Source of the DNA: Niveispirillum sp.
GTDB taxonomy: Bacteria > Pseudomonadota > Alphaproteobacteria > Azospirillales > Azospirillaceae
Assembly (NCBI RefSeq): GCF_017996735.1
Contig: NZ_JAGOGJ010000009.1
Coordinates: 41,122 to 105,121, forward strand
Direction of reading: 5' to 3'
DNA length: 64,000 nt
Shown here one piece after another: positions 47,781-55,530 of this stretch (position 1 is the stretch's first letter; each line of letters starts with the position of its first letter). The notes beneath the pieces were generated by a model. The model worked only from the letters and a program-made list of their open reading frames with translations, had not been told where the DNA came from and ran no database searches. The position numbers were made by a program, and so were the translations under genes.

Positions 47781-50036
47781 TTAGAAGCGGTAGCCGAGCG
47801 ATGCGCCGATCTGGCGGGCCGGCTGATACTGGCTGAGCGCGAGTGACCCGATGAGCGAGGACACGACGATAACGTTCCCCTTCACCTGTTCATTGGTCAC
47901 ATTCTTGGCGAAGAGGCTCGCCGTGAAGCGCCCATCATCATCCTGATAGTTCAAGAACAGGTTGAGTTTACCCACCGCCTTCTGCGACGAGATGGGAATG
48001 TTGAACTCGGTGAAGTAAACACGGGACTTCCAGTCATAGCGAACGCTTGGCGTAATTACGCCTGATGACAATGGAATGTCGTAGTAGGCCCCCACACTGC
48101 TCGTGTATCGCGGCGACTGTGGCAAGGTGTTGCCCGACAGGTCCAGGGAACAAGGGACGGCGCCGATGCCGGTGCCTGGATCGCAGGTCGTTGGCCGAGA
48201 GGAGTCGGCGGTCTTGAATTGATCAAACGTCGCATTGAGATAAGCGGCGGACCATTCAAGACGCAGTGCCTCGCTCAGACGAAGAGATGTCTCCAGCTCT
48301 GCGCCATAAACGGTCGCCTTTGCAGCGTTGGTCACGGAGGAAGAGACGCCGACAATCTGATTGACCTGCAGATCGTCATATTTCATGTGGAACGCGGCCA
48401 GGTTCGCCTGCAGGGCACGATCGAAGAAATTGCCTTTCAAGCCGGCTTCAAAGCTGCCGTTCGTCTCCGGCCTGAACGACGGCGCCAAGGTGCCCGCCGA
48501 GTAGCCACCGCCTTTAAAACCCGTCGCGTACTTCAGATAGCCATCCAGGTTCTGACTGAATGGATAGGAAGCACCAACTTCGTAGGTGAGCTTATTCCAG
48601 CTTGATTTCGACGACTGATCGACCCCTCCATTGATGAAGTTGTTATACTGAGTGATCGACTTCTTATCCTGCGTCTGCCGGAGACCGGCGAACACCTTGG
48701 CTCCCGACGTAAAGGCATATTGAATGCGTCCGAAAGCGGCATAGGATGTTGTGATCAGGGGATGAGCGCCGCCAAGCACTGCTATGTCTTTCAGAACGAC
48801 GCCACCGCCCAGCGGCGCTTCATGGATCGGGACCTCAATGGCCTGCTCAAGATGTTCGCGGAAGAAATTGGCCCCCAGCAGATAGGTGAAGGACCTGGAG
48901 TTATCCGAGGTATAGATCAGTTCATCATAGGTCTGATGGGCTTTGTTGGTGAAAGACGAGTATGTATCCGGGGCCGCCGTGCCGTCACCGTCCGATACGT
49001 TCTTGAGCACTGAGTCCGAATAGGACAACAGCGCCTTCATTTCGCCTCCCCCCAGGGTCCAATTCAACGTCAAATCAGTGTTGAAGGAGTGGACTGCGCG
49101 GGAATTGATGTTCGCATATACTTCCCTCTTATCGACATCGCCGCGCGACTGGCCGACCAGGATCGAGGGAAGAGGTATGCTGGGATCGGGCGTCCCATCC
49201 AGAAAGCTTGCTGGCCCATTTGAGCTGTCATTCGCATACTCAGCCAGAAAACGCGCATTGAACGTGTCGGACGGTTCCCATCTGAGCTGGCCACGCACCG
49301 ACTGATTGTCGGCATCGTCCAGGCGATTGGGACCATTGGGCAACAGATTGCGCGTGTAGCCGCGATTATAGCTCTGCTGCGCGGCGACCCGACCGCTCAG
49401 GGTGCCGGACGCATTAAGCGCACCATTGATAAAACCCGACGTCTGGAAAAGCGCGGGATCGACACCGGCCGTGATATTGACGCCGGCCTGGGTGTCGGTT
49501 GTCGGTTCGTTCGGCACCACATTGATCACGCCACCGGTCGCATTGCGCCCGAACAAGGTGCCTTGGGGGCCGCGCAGGATTTCCACGCGTGCAAGATCGA
49601 GAAAGGTGGCCAGCGTCAGGGATGGCTGACCGATATAGACGCCGTCGGAGTGAATGGCGACACCTGAGTCCTGACCGGCGTTGATCTGCTGGTTGCCGAT
49701 GCCGCGGATCGTGATGTTCGAGGAATTGTATGAATTGCCGATCTGGATATTGGGGCTGGGCCCGACCAGATCGCCGAGGCTTTTGGTCTCGGCGGCTTCA
49801 AGCTTCTGGCCGGTATAGGCCGATACTGCGGTCGGCGTCTTCCGGATCGTGTCGCTGCGCCGCGAGGCGGTCACGATAATTTCCCCCAGAATTTGATCGT
49901 CGGCCGATCGCGTGGCGCCCGGCGCTTCCGCCGCAGGCTTGCCGCCTGCCGTCGGTGGCGTTGATTCTACGGCCTGGGCTGCCGCCGCCTGCGACACGAC
50001 CAATCCGCAAATTGCCATAATATGTGAACGCTGCAT
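47781..50036 (-). CDS. TonB-dependent outer-membrane receptor, first gene of the twelve-gene operon
   Basis: 751 residues. A signal peptide ends near AAAAQA, followed by a Pro/Ala linker and GEIIVTASRR at the plug start. RVEILRGPQGTLFGRN and GGVINVV mark the plug, and the barrel ends in GYRF. GGGGAGG precedes the ATG. The CoA ligase follows by 30 bases, so uptake is directly linked to activation and beta-oxidation. Its upstream region (50037-50587) holds the tandem tetR-tail repeats and no other gene. Confidence 0.93.
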   Translation of the reverse strand: MQRSHIMAICGLVVSQAAAAQAVESTPPTAGGKPAAEAPGATRSADDQILGEIIVTASRRSDTIRKTPTAVSAYTGQKLEAAETKSLGDLVGPSPNIQIGNSYNSSNITIRGIGNQQINAGQDSGVAIHSDGVYIGQPSLTLATFLDLARVEILRGPQGTLFGRNATGGVINVVPNEPTTDTQAGVNITAGVDPALFQTSGFINGALNASGTLSGRVAAQQSYNRGYTRNLLPNGPNRLDDADNQSVRGQLRWEPSDTFNARFLAEYANDSSNGPASFLDGTPDPSIPLPSILVGQSRGDVDKREVYANINSRAVHSFNTDLTLNWTLGGGEMKALLSYSDSVLKNVSDGDGTAAPDTYSSFTNKAHQTYDELIYTSDNSRSFTYLLGANFFREHLEQAIEVPIHEAPLGGGVVLKDIAVLGGAHPLITTSYAAFGRIQYAFTSGAKVFAGLRQTQDKKSITQYNNFINGGVDQSSKSSWNKLTYEVGASYPFSQNLDGYLKYATGFKGGGYSAGTLAPSFRPETNGSFEAGLKGNFFDRALQANLAAFHMKYDDLQVNQIVGVSSSVTNAAKATVYGAELETSLRLSEALRLEWSAAYLNATFDQFKTADSSRPTTCDPGTGIGAVPCSLDLSGNTLPQSPRYTSSVGAYYDIPLSSGVITPSVRYDWKSRVYFTEFNIPISSQKAVGKLNLFLNYQDDDGRFTASLFAKNVTNEQVKGNVIVVSSLIGSLALSQYQPARQIGASLGYRF

Positions 50037-50183
50037 CCTGTCCTCCCCTTTGGTATTTTTTCCCCTTGTACAGCTTCACCGAATTGCCTGGAATGATGGT
50101 TTGCCGCAGAGTGCAGGTCGCAGTTTGACACACCGTTACCGATCCACTGGTGGCCAGACCGCGACAGGTCCAGATAAAGGGCC

Positions 50184-50237
50184 ATAAAGCCAGGAATTCC
50201 GGGCGCTATCCCGCCGAACTCATAGGAAATTCGCGGC
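50184..50237 (-). pseudogene. Fossil tetR 3' end (copy 1)
   Basis: The reverse strand aligns with the last 17 or so codons of the living tetR (50588 onward), after one base deletion. The stop codon has changed from TAA to TAT, and the frame is broken further upstream. Nothing else of the gene is present. Confidence 0.6.
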
Positions 50238-50377
50238 GCCTCCCGGCGGGAGGCCAGGTTTGATGCTAGAATAATTTATCTCATTGTACAGCTTTGATGG
50301 TCGCCACAATGATGTCCGTTCCGGGCGACCCAATCATGGCCGGGCTTCGAAAGGTCCGGGACAACGCCATAGTGTCT

Positions 50378-50440
50378 GAAATTTCCAGCCGTGATCCTGG
50401 CGTGATCACGGGGAAATCCGGCGCGCATCTGGGCCAGAGC
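50378..50440 (-). pseudogene. Fossil tetR 3' end (copy 2)
   Basis: These 63 bases align without gaps to 50597-50659 of the living tetR gene; I count 47 identical positions. In frame they read ALAQMRAGFPRDHARITAGN, against DLANVRAEFAYDLAKITTGN in the intact protein, with 12 of 21 residues shared over the whole block. The fragment ends in non-homologous sequence where the final Trp-Leu-stop should be. Confidence 0.75.
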
Positions 50441-50587
50441 CTGCGCTGGGGATCTGACATTTTATCCCATTGTTCAGCTTCACCGGATTGCCGTGATAAT
50501 GACCTGCCGCAGAGTGCGGATCCCAATTTTACGCACCCTTACGGACAACAGGTCCATGGGCCAGACCGGGACAGGTCCGGGCGGGGC

Positions 50588-51856
50588 TTAAAGCCAGAAA
50601 TTCCCGGTCGTGATCTTGGCCAGATCATAGGCAAATTCGGCCCGCACATTGGCCAGGTCGCGCGCCTGGGAACCCGTAGCGACGATCCGTATCAGTTTGC
50701 CGGTGTACAGCGCCTGCGGCAGAAGAGGGTCTATAGACCGCAGCGTCGGCGCCAGGGGTTCCATAAGGCGGCGCCAGGCAAGGTGCTGGTTCTCGATATC
50801 TTTCCAGATCATCGGGCGGAGTTCCGGCTGCCGGCTCGCCTCAAGCCAGACCGTGTAGACCGCCAGACTCTCACGCGCAAACTCGGTCGCTTCGCGCAGG
50901 AAAATGACGGCCGTCCGATCAATCAGTTGATCCAGGGTTTTCACGTCGCGCTCGGGTGAAACAACCGCCCGATAACGCGCCTTCGCATCCTCGAAGAGCC
51001 GGCGCTGGGCTGCCGCGAGGAGGCTTGGCGTGCTTGAAAAATGGTAGGAGGCGGCAGAGGGCGACAGGCCCGCCTTGCGCGCCATCGTCTTCAATCCAAT
51101 TGCGCTTTGCCCCTTCGAAACAAGTTCATCGAGGGTGGCGGCCAAAATCGCTTCGCGCGTTCGTATCGCCTTCTCGCCGCTTCGGATTGTATCGACCGCA
51201 AGCGGCATCTCGATATCGCGCCGCCAGCAATCGCGCGGCTCCAGGCCTCTGTCCAGCACATCCAGCACGGCCTTTTCATCCAGGCCCAGCACAAGGATCA
51301 TGAGCAGCAACCCGACCGCCAGATCCCCGCAGGAGCGCGCGAGAAGGTCCGCGTCTGCATTGCTGCCCCCGGAAGCCCAATCGTGCCAGGCCGTCGCGGC
51401 CGCCCCGAACCATTCCCGCGCAAGGGCCAGCGCTTCGGGGTGCCGGGGTGCGTCGAGCACCATCTCCACCCAGCAGGCGGCGCGAACACGCGACCTGCCT
51501 GCCGAATGACGCAGCAGGTCGAGAACCCACCGGCGCGGGCCACCCGCAGGCCGCACCGGGACCGCCGTCGATTCGAGCCTTTTGAGAAGCAACGTGTCCT
51601 GGTCGAACATCGACTGTGAGACCGCGGCCAATATGTCGAACTTGCTGCAAAAATGATAGGTCGTCGACGCGAGCGACACGTGCGCGGCACGGGCGACCTC
51701 CCGGTGGGTCAGGCCCGCTATGCCTTTCTCCGCCAGCACGCGGACTGCCCCTTCCACAATCCTGTTTCGGGTGTCCCTCGATCGGGCCTGCGTGGGCAGC
51801 CGTTGGGAAGAAAGCACCTTATTGCCGGGCAGCACGGCGGGGAAGGCAGGCGGCAC
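50588..51856 (-). CDS. Double (tandem-fused) TetR-family regulator
   Basis: 422 residues, twice the normal TetR length. Two complete DNA-binding domains are visible: the first with a helix-turn-helix at about 50-72 (THREVARAAHVSLASTTYHF), the second at about 253-273 (GLKTMARKAGLSPSAASYHF). Each is followed by a helical ligand-domain region. A GTG start with AAGGA nine bases upstream is used. It is divergent from an AraC-family gene and lies upstream of the large TonB-receptor operon, so it probably represses that operon. A single chain with two DNA-binding heads may bind as a pseudo-dimer. Confidence 0.88.
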   Translation of the reverse strand: MPPAFPAVLPGNKVLSSQRLPTQARSRDTRNRIVEGAVRVLAEKGIAGLTHREVARAAHVSLASTTYHFCSKFDILAAVSQSMFDQDTLLLKRLESTAVPVRPAGGPRRWVLDLLRHSAGRSRVRAACWVEMVLDAPRHPEALALAREWFGAAATAWHDWASGGSNADADLLARSCGDLAVGLLLMILVLGLDEKAVLDVLDRGLEPRDCWRRDIEMPLAVDTIRSGEKAIRTREAILAATLDELVSKGQSAIGLKTMARKAGLSPSAASYHFSSTPSLLAAAQRRLFEDAKARYRAVVSPERDVKTLDQLIDRTAVIFLREATEFARESLAVYTVWLEASRQPELRPMIWKDIENQHLAWRRLMEPLAPTLRSIDPLLPQALYTGKLIRIVATGSQARDLANVRAEFAYDLAKITTGNFWL

Positions 51857-51912
51857 CGTGATTAATCCTTCAGGCGTTGAGATAAACGGGCATTAGGCCT
51901 TTCCATATTTTT

Positions 51913-51963
51913 ATCCTATGGTACCAATTATACAAGACAGGATCACCAAGATCCGATGGTACT
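51913..51963. promoter_or_regulatory. Paired 13-bp direct repeats and dyad between divergent regulators
   Basis: ATCCTATGGTACC (51913-51925) recurs as ATCCGATGGTACT (51951-51963), 38 bases apart and identical at 11 of 13 positions. Between them, GGATC-N5-GATCC (51940-51954) forms a dyad. The elements lie in the 122-base region between the divergent double-TetR and AraC genes. Direct repeats of this kind suit AraC-type binding; assignment is inferred. Confidence 0.5.
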
Positions 51964-51978
51964 GAGCAGGAGAGCTTT

Positions 51979-53133
51979 ATGATCGCGAGCGATTGTAAAT
52001 CCGGGCAGGCTGCCGACAGCAATACGGGTCTGGTCCCCGGTTCTTGTCCGCCTGCCCTGCGAGGGCCTACCCGGCAGGAAGCCGCATGCGCGTTTGAAGC
52101 CCCCTTCGGATCGGCCAGGAGCTTCGGTGCGGGCCGGCTCTCGATCGACTATGTGCAGACCTTTTTCGGCGTCGAGCGGATGGAGGCGCTGATGTCGGAT
52201 GCAGGCCTCTGCCGGCCCGATGGCGGCCTTCCGGACAGCATATCCCGCGTCGATTTCTGGAATCTCTGCGTCGACGGCATCTTCAAATATAATGACGAGG
52301 GGCATGGCTGTACGCCCCAGCCGCTGCCGAAAGGCAGCTTCACCATGATCTTCACGGCGATCAATCATATGGATACGGTCGGAGAAGGGCTGAAGCGTTT
52401 CTCCGAATTCATCCAGGTCATCCCATCAGGCATGACGGTGACCGTCGGCCATGGCAGCGATGGGGTCCATCTGAGCTATGCCATGCGGGACGCGTCGCCC
52501 CGGGGGGAGACCTATGTCGAGCTGATCGCGCTGGTGTTTCACTGCGTTCTGCTATGGGGGACCGCAAGATCAATCGATCCGGTGCATATTCGCTTGTCGG
52601 CGGCGCTCCAGGATCATCATGGCTCGCTTCTGGCGGATCTGGCGAAAGGAATTTGGCGGCACGGGTCTGGGGTCTCGATCGTCTACCCGCGGGAGATTCT
52701 CGACTTCAAACTCGGCGTGCGGCGCTACAAGAGTTTCTCCTTCCATGAAACCACGACATTCATGGAACTGGCGGATCGGCCGTTACTGGATGAAAATTCC
52801 GCCTCCGACACGCTCATCATCAACACGGTCAGGCAATTGATGCAGGACGGTGTGCCCAGCCAGTCCGCAGCAGCGGAACGGCTCAACATGAGTTTGGCGA
52901 CCCTGCAGCGTCGCCTGAGCCGCGCCGGCACAAGCTTTCGCGAATTATCCAAGGAAGTCCGGGTGCGAAAGCTCTGCTCGCTGTTGGCGACAGACGCAAA
53001 TCTCGACGACATTGCCGTCGATCTGGGCTTTTCCGACCGCCGATCGCTTTGGCGTGCCTGCTTCAATTGGCTCGGGATGTCACCGACGACATATCGCGCC
53101 CAGCGGCGGACGGTCGCCGGCCCGTCGCATTGA
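51979..53133 (+). CDS. AraC-family regulator with arabinose-binding-like N-terminal domain
   Basis: 384 residues. The N-terminal 230 residues resemble the Arabinose_bd-type sensor domain (DUF-like region seen in OruR-type regulators). The C-terminal HTH comprises SAAAERLNMSLATLQRRLSR and the second helix around LDDIAVDLGFSDRRSLWRAC, ending SPTTYR. CAGGAG lies seven bases before the ATG. It diverges from the double TetR gene, and both may regulate the adjacent catabolic operons. A hairpin follows its stop. Confidence 0.9.
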   Translation: MIASDCKSGQAADSNTGLVPGSCPPALRGPTRQEAACAFEAPFGSARSFGAGRLSIDYVQTFFGVERMEALMSDAGLCRPDGGLPDSISRVDFWNLCVDGIFKYNDEGHGCTPQPLPKGSFTMIFTAINHMDTVGEGLKRFSEFIQVIPSGMTVTVGHGSDGVHLSYAMRDASPRGETYVELIALVFHCVLLWGTARSIDPVHIRLSAALQDHHGSLLADLAKGIWRHGSGVSIVYPREILDFKLGVRRYKSFSFHETTTFMELADRPLLDENSASDTLIINTVRQLMQDGVPSQSAAAERLNMSLATLQRRLSRAGTSFRELSKEVRVRKLCSLLATDANLDDIAVDLGFSDRRSLWRACFNWLGMSPTTYRAQRRTVAGPSH

Positions 53134-53173
53134 AATCAGTGAACGCCCCTCAAGGGGAGCATCGAATATCTAT

Positions 53174-53200
53174 CCGGGCGCAGCTTCCCCCTGCGTCCGG
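53174..53200. terminator. Hairpin in the convergent AraC/hydrolase gap
   Basis: CCGGGCGCAG (53174-53183) pairs with CTGCGTCCGG (53191-53200), with one G-T wobble and a seven-base loop. It lies between the convergent AraC and epoxide-hydrolase-like genes. No clear U-tract follows, so it is a likely but weak bidirectional terminator. Confidence 0.45.
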
Positions 53201-53214
53201 GGCCTGTCCCCGCC

Positions 53215-54054
53215 TCACGAATTTGCTGCGATATGAGCAAGAAGAAGCGCGGTAACTTCGTCCGGGAACTCATCGACCAGGAAATGACCCGCGTCTGCCA
53301 GCGTGACGAAACGATATGCCCCGGTCACGTAATCCCGCGTCAATTCGGCGGCATATCGTCCGACCGTCGAATCCTTGTCCCCCCACACATAGAGTGTCGG
53401 GACGGTGATGACGGGCGTGTCGTCCGCGGCGAAACCCGTCGCGCGATACCAGTTCATCGCGCCTTCGATGCCACCGGGCTCCGCCAAGGTGGCGACATGT
53501 ATGTCTGCAAAGGCGGCCGGCACATTCTGCGCGATCAAAGCCGCGCGAATGGGCCGTAATTCGGCCCGTCGCATCTCGATGACGGCACTGTCTTCACGAT
53601 AGGCCCGATGATGCCGCGACCGCCTGGACTGATCTGGATCCTCCTCCATCGCCCGGACAAAGGCAGCCGGATGCGGGCGCGACAGCACGGTGAGCGACCT
53701 CACCTTGTCAGAATGGCGCGCGGTGACCAGCCAGGCGATCTGCCCACCCCAGTCGTGACCGACCAGATGGAATTGAGCGATGCCGAGGACGTGCATCAGC
53801 ATGACCGCATCCTCGACGATCCTTTCGACCCTGTAGGCGTCAAGCGCCGCCGGGCGCGCGCCGGTGGAATAGCCGCGCTGGTCAGGCGCGATCGCGCGAT
53901 AACCGGCCGCCGCCAGTGCCTCCATCTGGGGACGCCACATATGGCGGGTCTCGGGAAAGCCGTGAAGCAGCAGGACCGGCTGGCCGCCGGCGGGTCCGGC
54001 AAGATCAACGGTGAACCGAAGCGTCCCCAGCGCGATCGTTCTTGTTTCGATCAT
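53215..54054 (-). CDS. Epoxide-hydrolase-like alpha/beta hydrolase
   Basis: 279 residues. HGFPE at 31-35 is the oxyanion motif and Asp101 in GHDWGG is the nucleophile, so this is an Asp-type hydrolase of the epoxide hydrolase/haloalkane dehalogenase branch rather than a Ser esterase. The catalytic His is in DAGHFLVDE. HGFPE rather than HGxPT-type residues favours epoxide opening. It begins five bases after the HD-domain gene. It may open an epoxide formed by the oxygenases of this region. Confidence 0.88.
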   Translation of the reverse strand: MIETRTIALGTLRFTVDLAGPAGGQPVLLLHGFPETRHMWRPQMEALAAAGYRAIAPDQRGYSTGARPAALDAYRVERIVEDAVMLMHVLGIAQFHLVGHDWGGQIAWLVTARHSDKVRSLTVLSRPHPAAFVRAMEEDPDQSRRSRHHRAYREDSAVIEMRRAELRPIRAALIAQNVPAAFADIHVATLAEPGGIEGAMNWYRATGFAADDTPVITVPTLYVWGDKDSTVGRYAAELTRDYVTGAYRFVTLADAGHFLVDEFPDEVTALLLAHIAANS

Positions 54055-54059
54055 CGCGC

Positions 54060-54671
54060 TCAGGACTCCGCAGGCATGGAGTTTCCGCCCTTATAAATGG
54101 AGTTCTTCACCGTCGCGAAAAGCCTGTTGACCATGGGTTCAAAGGCTTCGAGCGGCATGGTGTCGTAATTCGGGTCGAACGCCGCCTGATCGTATAGATG
54201 GCAGAACTTGGCCGTATAGTCGAAGTGTGGATGTCCGCGATATTTTTCCCGCGCGTCCCGGTCCAGACCGATGTGATGGAAGAAATAATATCCCTGGAAC
54301 AGTGCATGCTGTTCGATCATCCAGAGGTTCTTCTCACCGATGTAGGGCTTGAGGATGGCCGCGGCGACATCCGCATGGTTGGCGGAGGCCAGCGTGTCGC
54401 CGATATCGTGCAGCAGTGCACAGACCACGTATTCCTCATCCATGCCTGCGCGATAGGCACGCGTCGCGGTCTGAACACTGTGCTCCAACCGATCGACCGG
54501 ATATCCACCGAAATCACCATCGAGCAAACGCAGATGCGTCATGATCCGATTTGGCAGACCCTTTTGAAAGGACGTGAAGTTCTTGCCGATAAGGACCCAG
54601 TCATCGAAACTGGATTCCGCCATTTGCGTGAAGTTGGCCCGGCTTTCGCCGTCGTCTAGTTCAACGGACAT
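54060..54671 (-). CDS. HD-domain protein with dinuclear-metal signature, putative diiron oxygenase
   Basis: 203 residues from an ATG with AAGGG nine bases upstream. The HD fold ligands are complete for two metals: His64 (LEHS), His88-Asp89 (LLHDIGD), His99 (NHAD), His122 (EQHA) and Asp161 (LYDQ). This H-HD-H-H-D pattern and the small size resemble the mixed-valent diiron HD oxygenases (PhnZ, TmpB, myo-inositol oxygenase) as well as dinuclear phosphohydrolases; sequence cannot separate these. Neighbours are an aldolase, an esterase and an epoxide-hydrolase-like gene, not nucleotide metabolism, which favours an oxidative or C-C/C-P-type cleavage role. Function unknown. Confidence 0.8.
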   Translation of the reverse strand: MSVELDDGESRANFTQMAESSFDDWVLIGKNFTSFQKGLPNRIMTHLRLLDGDFGGYPVDRLEHSVQTATRAYRAGMDEEYVVCALLHDIGDTLASANHADVAAAILKPYIGEKNLWMIEQHALFQGYYFFHHIGLDRDAREKYRGHPHFDYTAKFCHLYDQAAFDPNYDTMPLEAFEPMVNRLFATVKNSIYKGGNSMPAES

Positions 54672-54710
54672 CAGTGAACCCTTCCAATATGCGGTGATCG
54701 GCACCGAAGC

Positions 54711-55505
54711 CTAGGCGTCGTAGCCGGGCAGTTCCCGATCAAGACGGCGCAGGCAAGCCGGCCAGATCAAATCCGTGACCGTCAGTCCGCCTTCCAGACG
54801 GAGCGGTCCGCGATCCTTCATCTGTCGGGCCACTTCCTGCTGTGCGGTCTGCGGGGCGATCAGCAGTTTGTCGCGGCCGGCCGACATCGCCATCACCTGT
54901 ATCTTGCAGGCCCGCTCCAGGATGAACATGGATCGCCAGACATCCGCCGCGCTCAGCCCCACGGCAAGCGTTCCGTGATTGCGCAGGATCATCACCCAAT
55001 TGTCGCCAAGGTCGGCCGCGAGGCGTTCCTTTTCTTCGATATTGAGGGCAATGCCTTCATAGTCGTGATAGCTGAGCTCGGGGAGGATGGCCAAGGAGGC
55101 CTGGTTGAGCGGCAACAGCCCTTCCTGCTGCGAAGAAACCGCCACGCCCTGATCGGTATGAAGGTGCATGACGAACTGCACATCCTCGCGTGCGGCATGG
55201 ATGGCGGAGTGAATATTGAAGCCGGCCGCGTTCACGATATGGGGCGTTTCCTGAAGGACATTGCCGTCCATGTCGATCTTCACCATCGACGAGGCTGTCA
55301 TCTCCTCAAAAAACATCCCATAAGGATTGATCAGGAAATGATGCTCAGGCCCCGGAATGCGGGCCGAGATGTGGGTGTAGACCATATCGTCCCACCCCTG
55401 CAGCGCCACCAGTCGGTAAAGCGCCGCCAGATCGACCCGCGTCTTCCATTCATCGGCGCTGACCGCGCCTTTCAGCGGGCGAACGTCCACAGATCCGTCT
55501 GCCAT
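54711..55505 (-). CDS. Class II aldolase/adducin-family protein
   Basis: 264 residues from an ATG with GGAGGG upstream. The family zinc ligands are present: His-x-His in FVMHLHTDQG and a later His in ILRNHGTLAVG; the acidic catalytic residue appears to be among the Asp/Glu of the N-terminal half. Such enzymes perform retro-aldol cleavage or decarboxylation. It is unusual in a CoA-centred operon and may cleave a hydroxylated intermediate. It lies between the HSL esterase and the HD protein on the same strand. Confidence 0.88.
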   Translation of the reverse strand: MADGSVDVRPLKGAVSADEWKTRVDLAALYRLVALQGWDDMVYTHISARIPGPEHHFLINPYGMFFEEMTASSMVKIDMDGNVLQETPHIVNAAGFNIHSAIHAAREDVQFVMHLHTDQGVAVSSQQEGLLPLNQASLAILPELSYHDYEGIALNIEEKERLAADLGDNWVMILRNHGTLAVGLSAADVWRSMFILERACKIQVMAMSAGRDKLLIAPQTAQQEVARQMKDRGPLRLEGGLTVTDLIWPACLRRLDRELPGYDA

Positions 55506-55530
55506 GTGACCCTCCAATATCCATGCGGGC

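Larger units (their letters stand above)
50066..50642. repeat. Three diverged tandem copies of a tetR 3'-end plus downstream unit
   Basis: This otherwise gene-free stretch between the TonB receptor and the double tetR consists of three related units, about 50066-50240, 50284-50450 and 50470-50642. Each starts with TTGTACAGCTT or TTGTTCAGCTT and ends with the reverse complement of the last codons of a tetR gene; the third overlaps the living tetR. Landmarks such as GGCCAGACCGCGACAGGTCC recur between units 1 and 3 with one change, 404 bases apart. Unit 2 is shortened in its middle. Confidence 0.8.

Noticed and set aside
50238..50254. GCCTCCC-GGC-GGGAGGC hairpin as a receptor-operon terminator or riboswitch
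   Set aside because: It is within the fossil repeat region, has no U-tract and no conserved riboswitch core; kept only as part of the repeat region.
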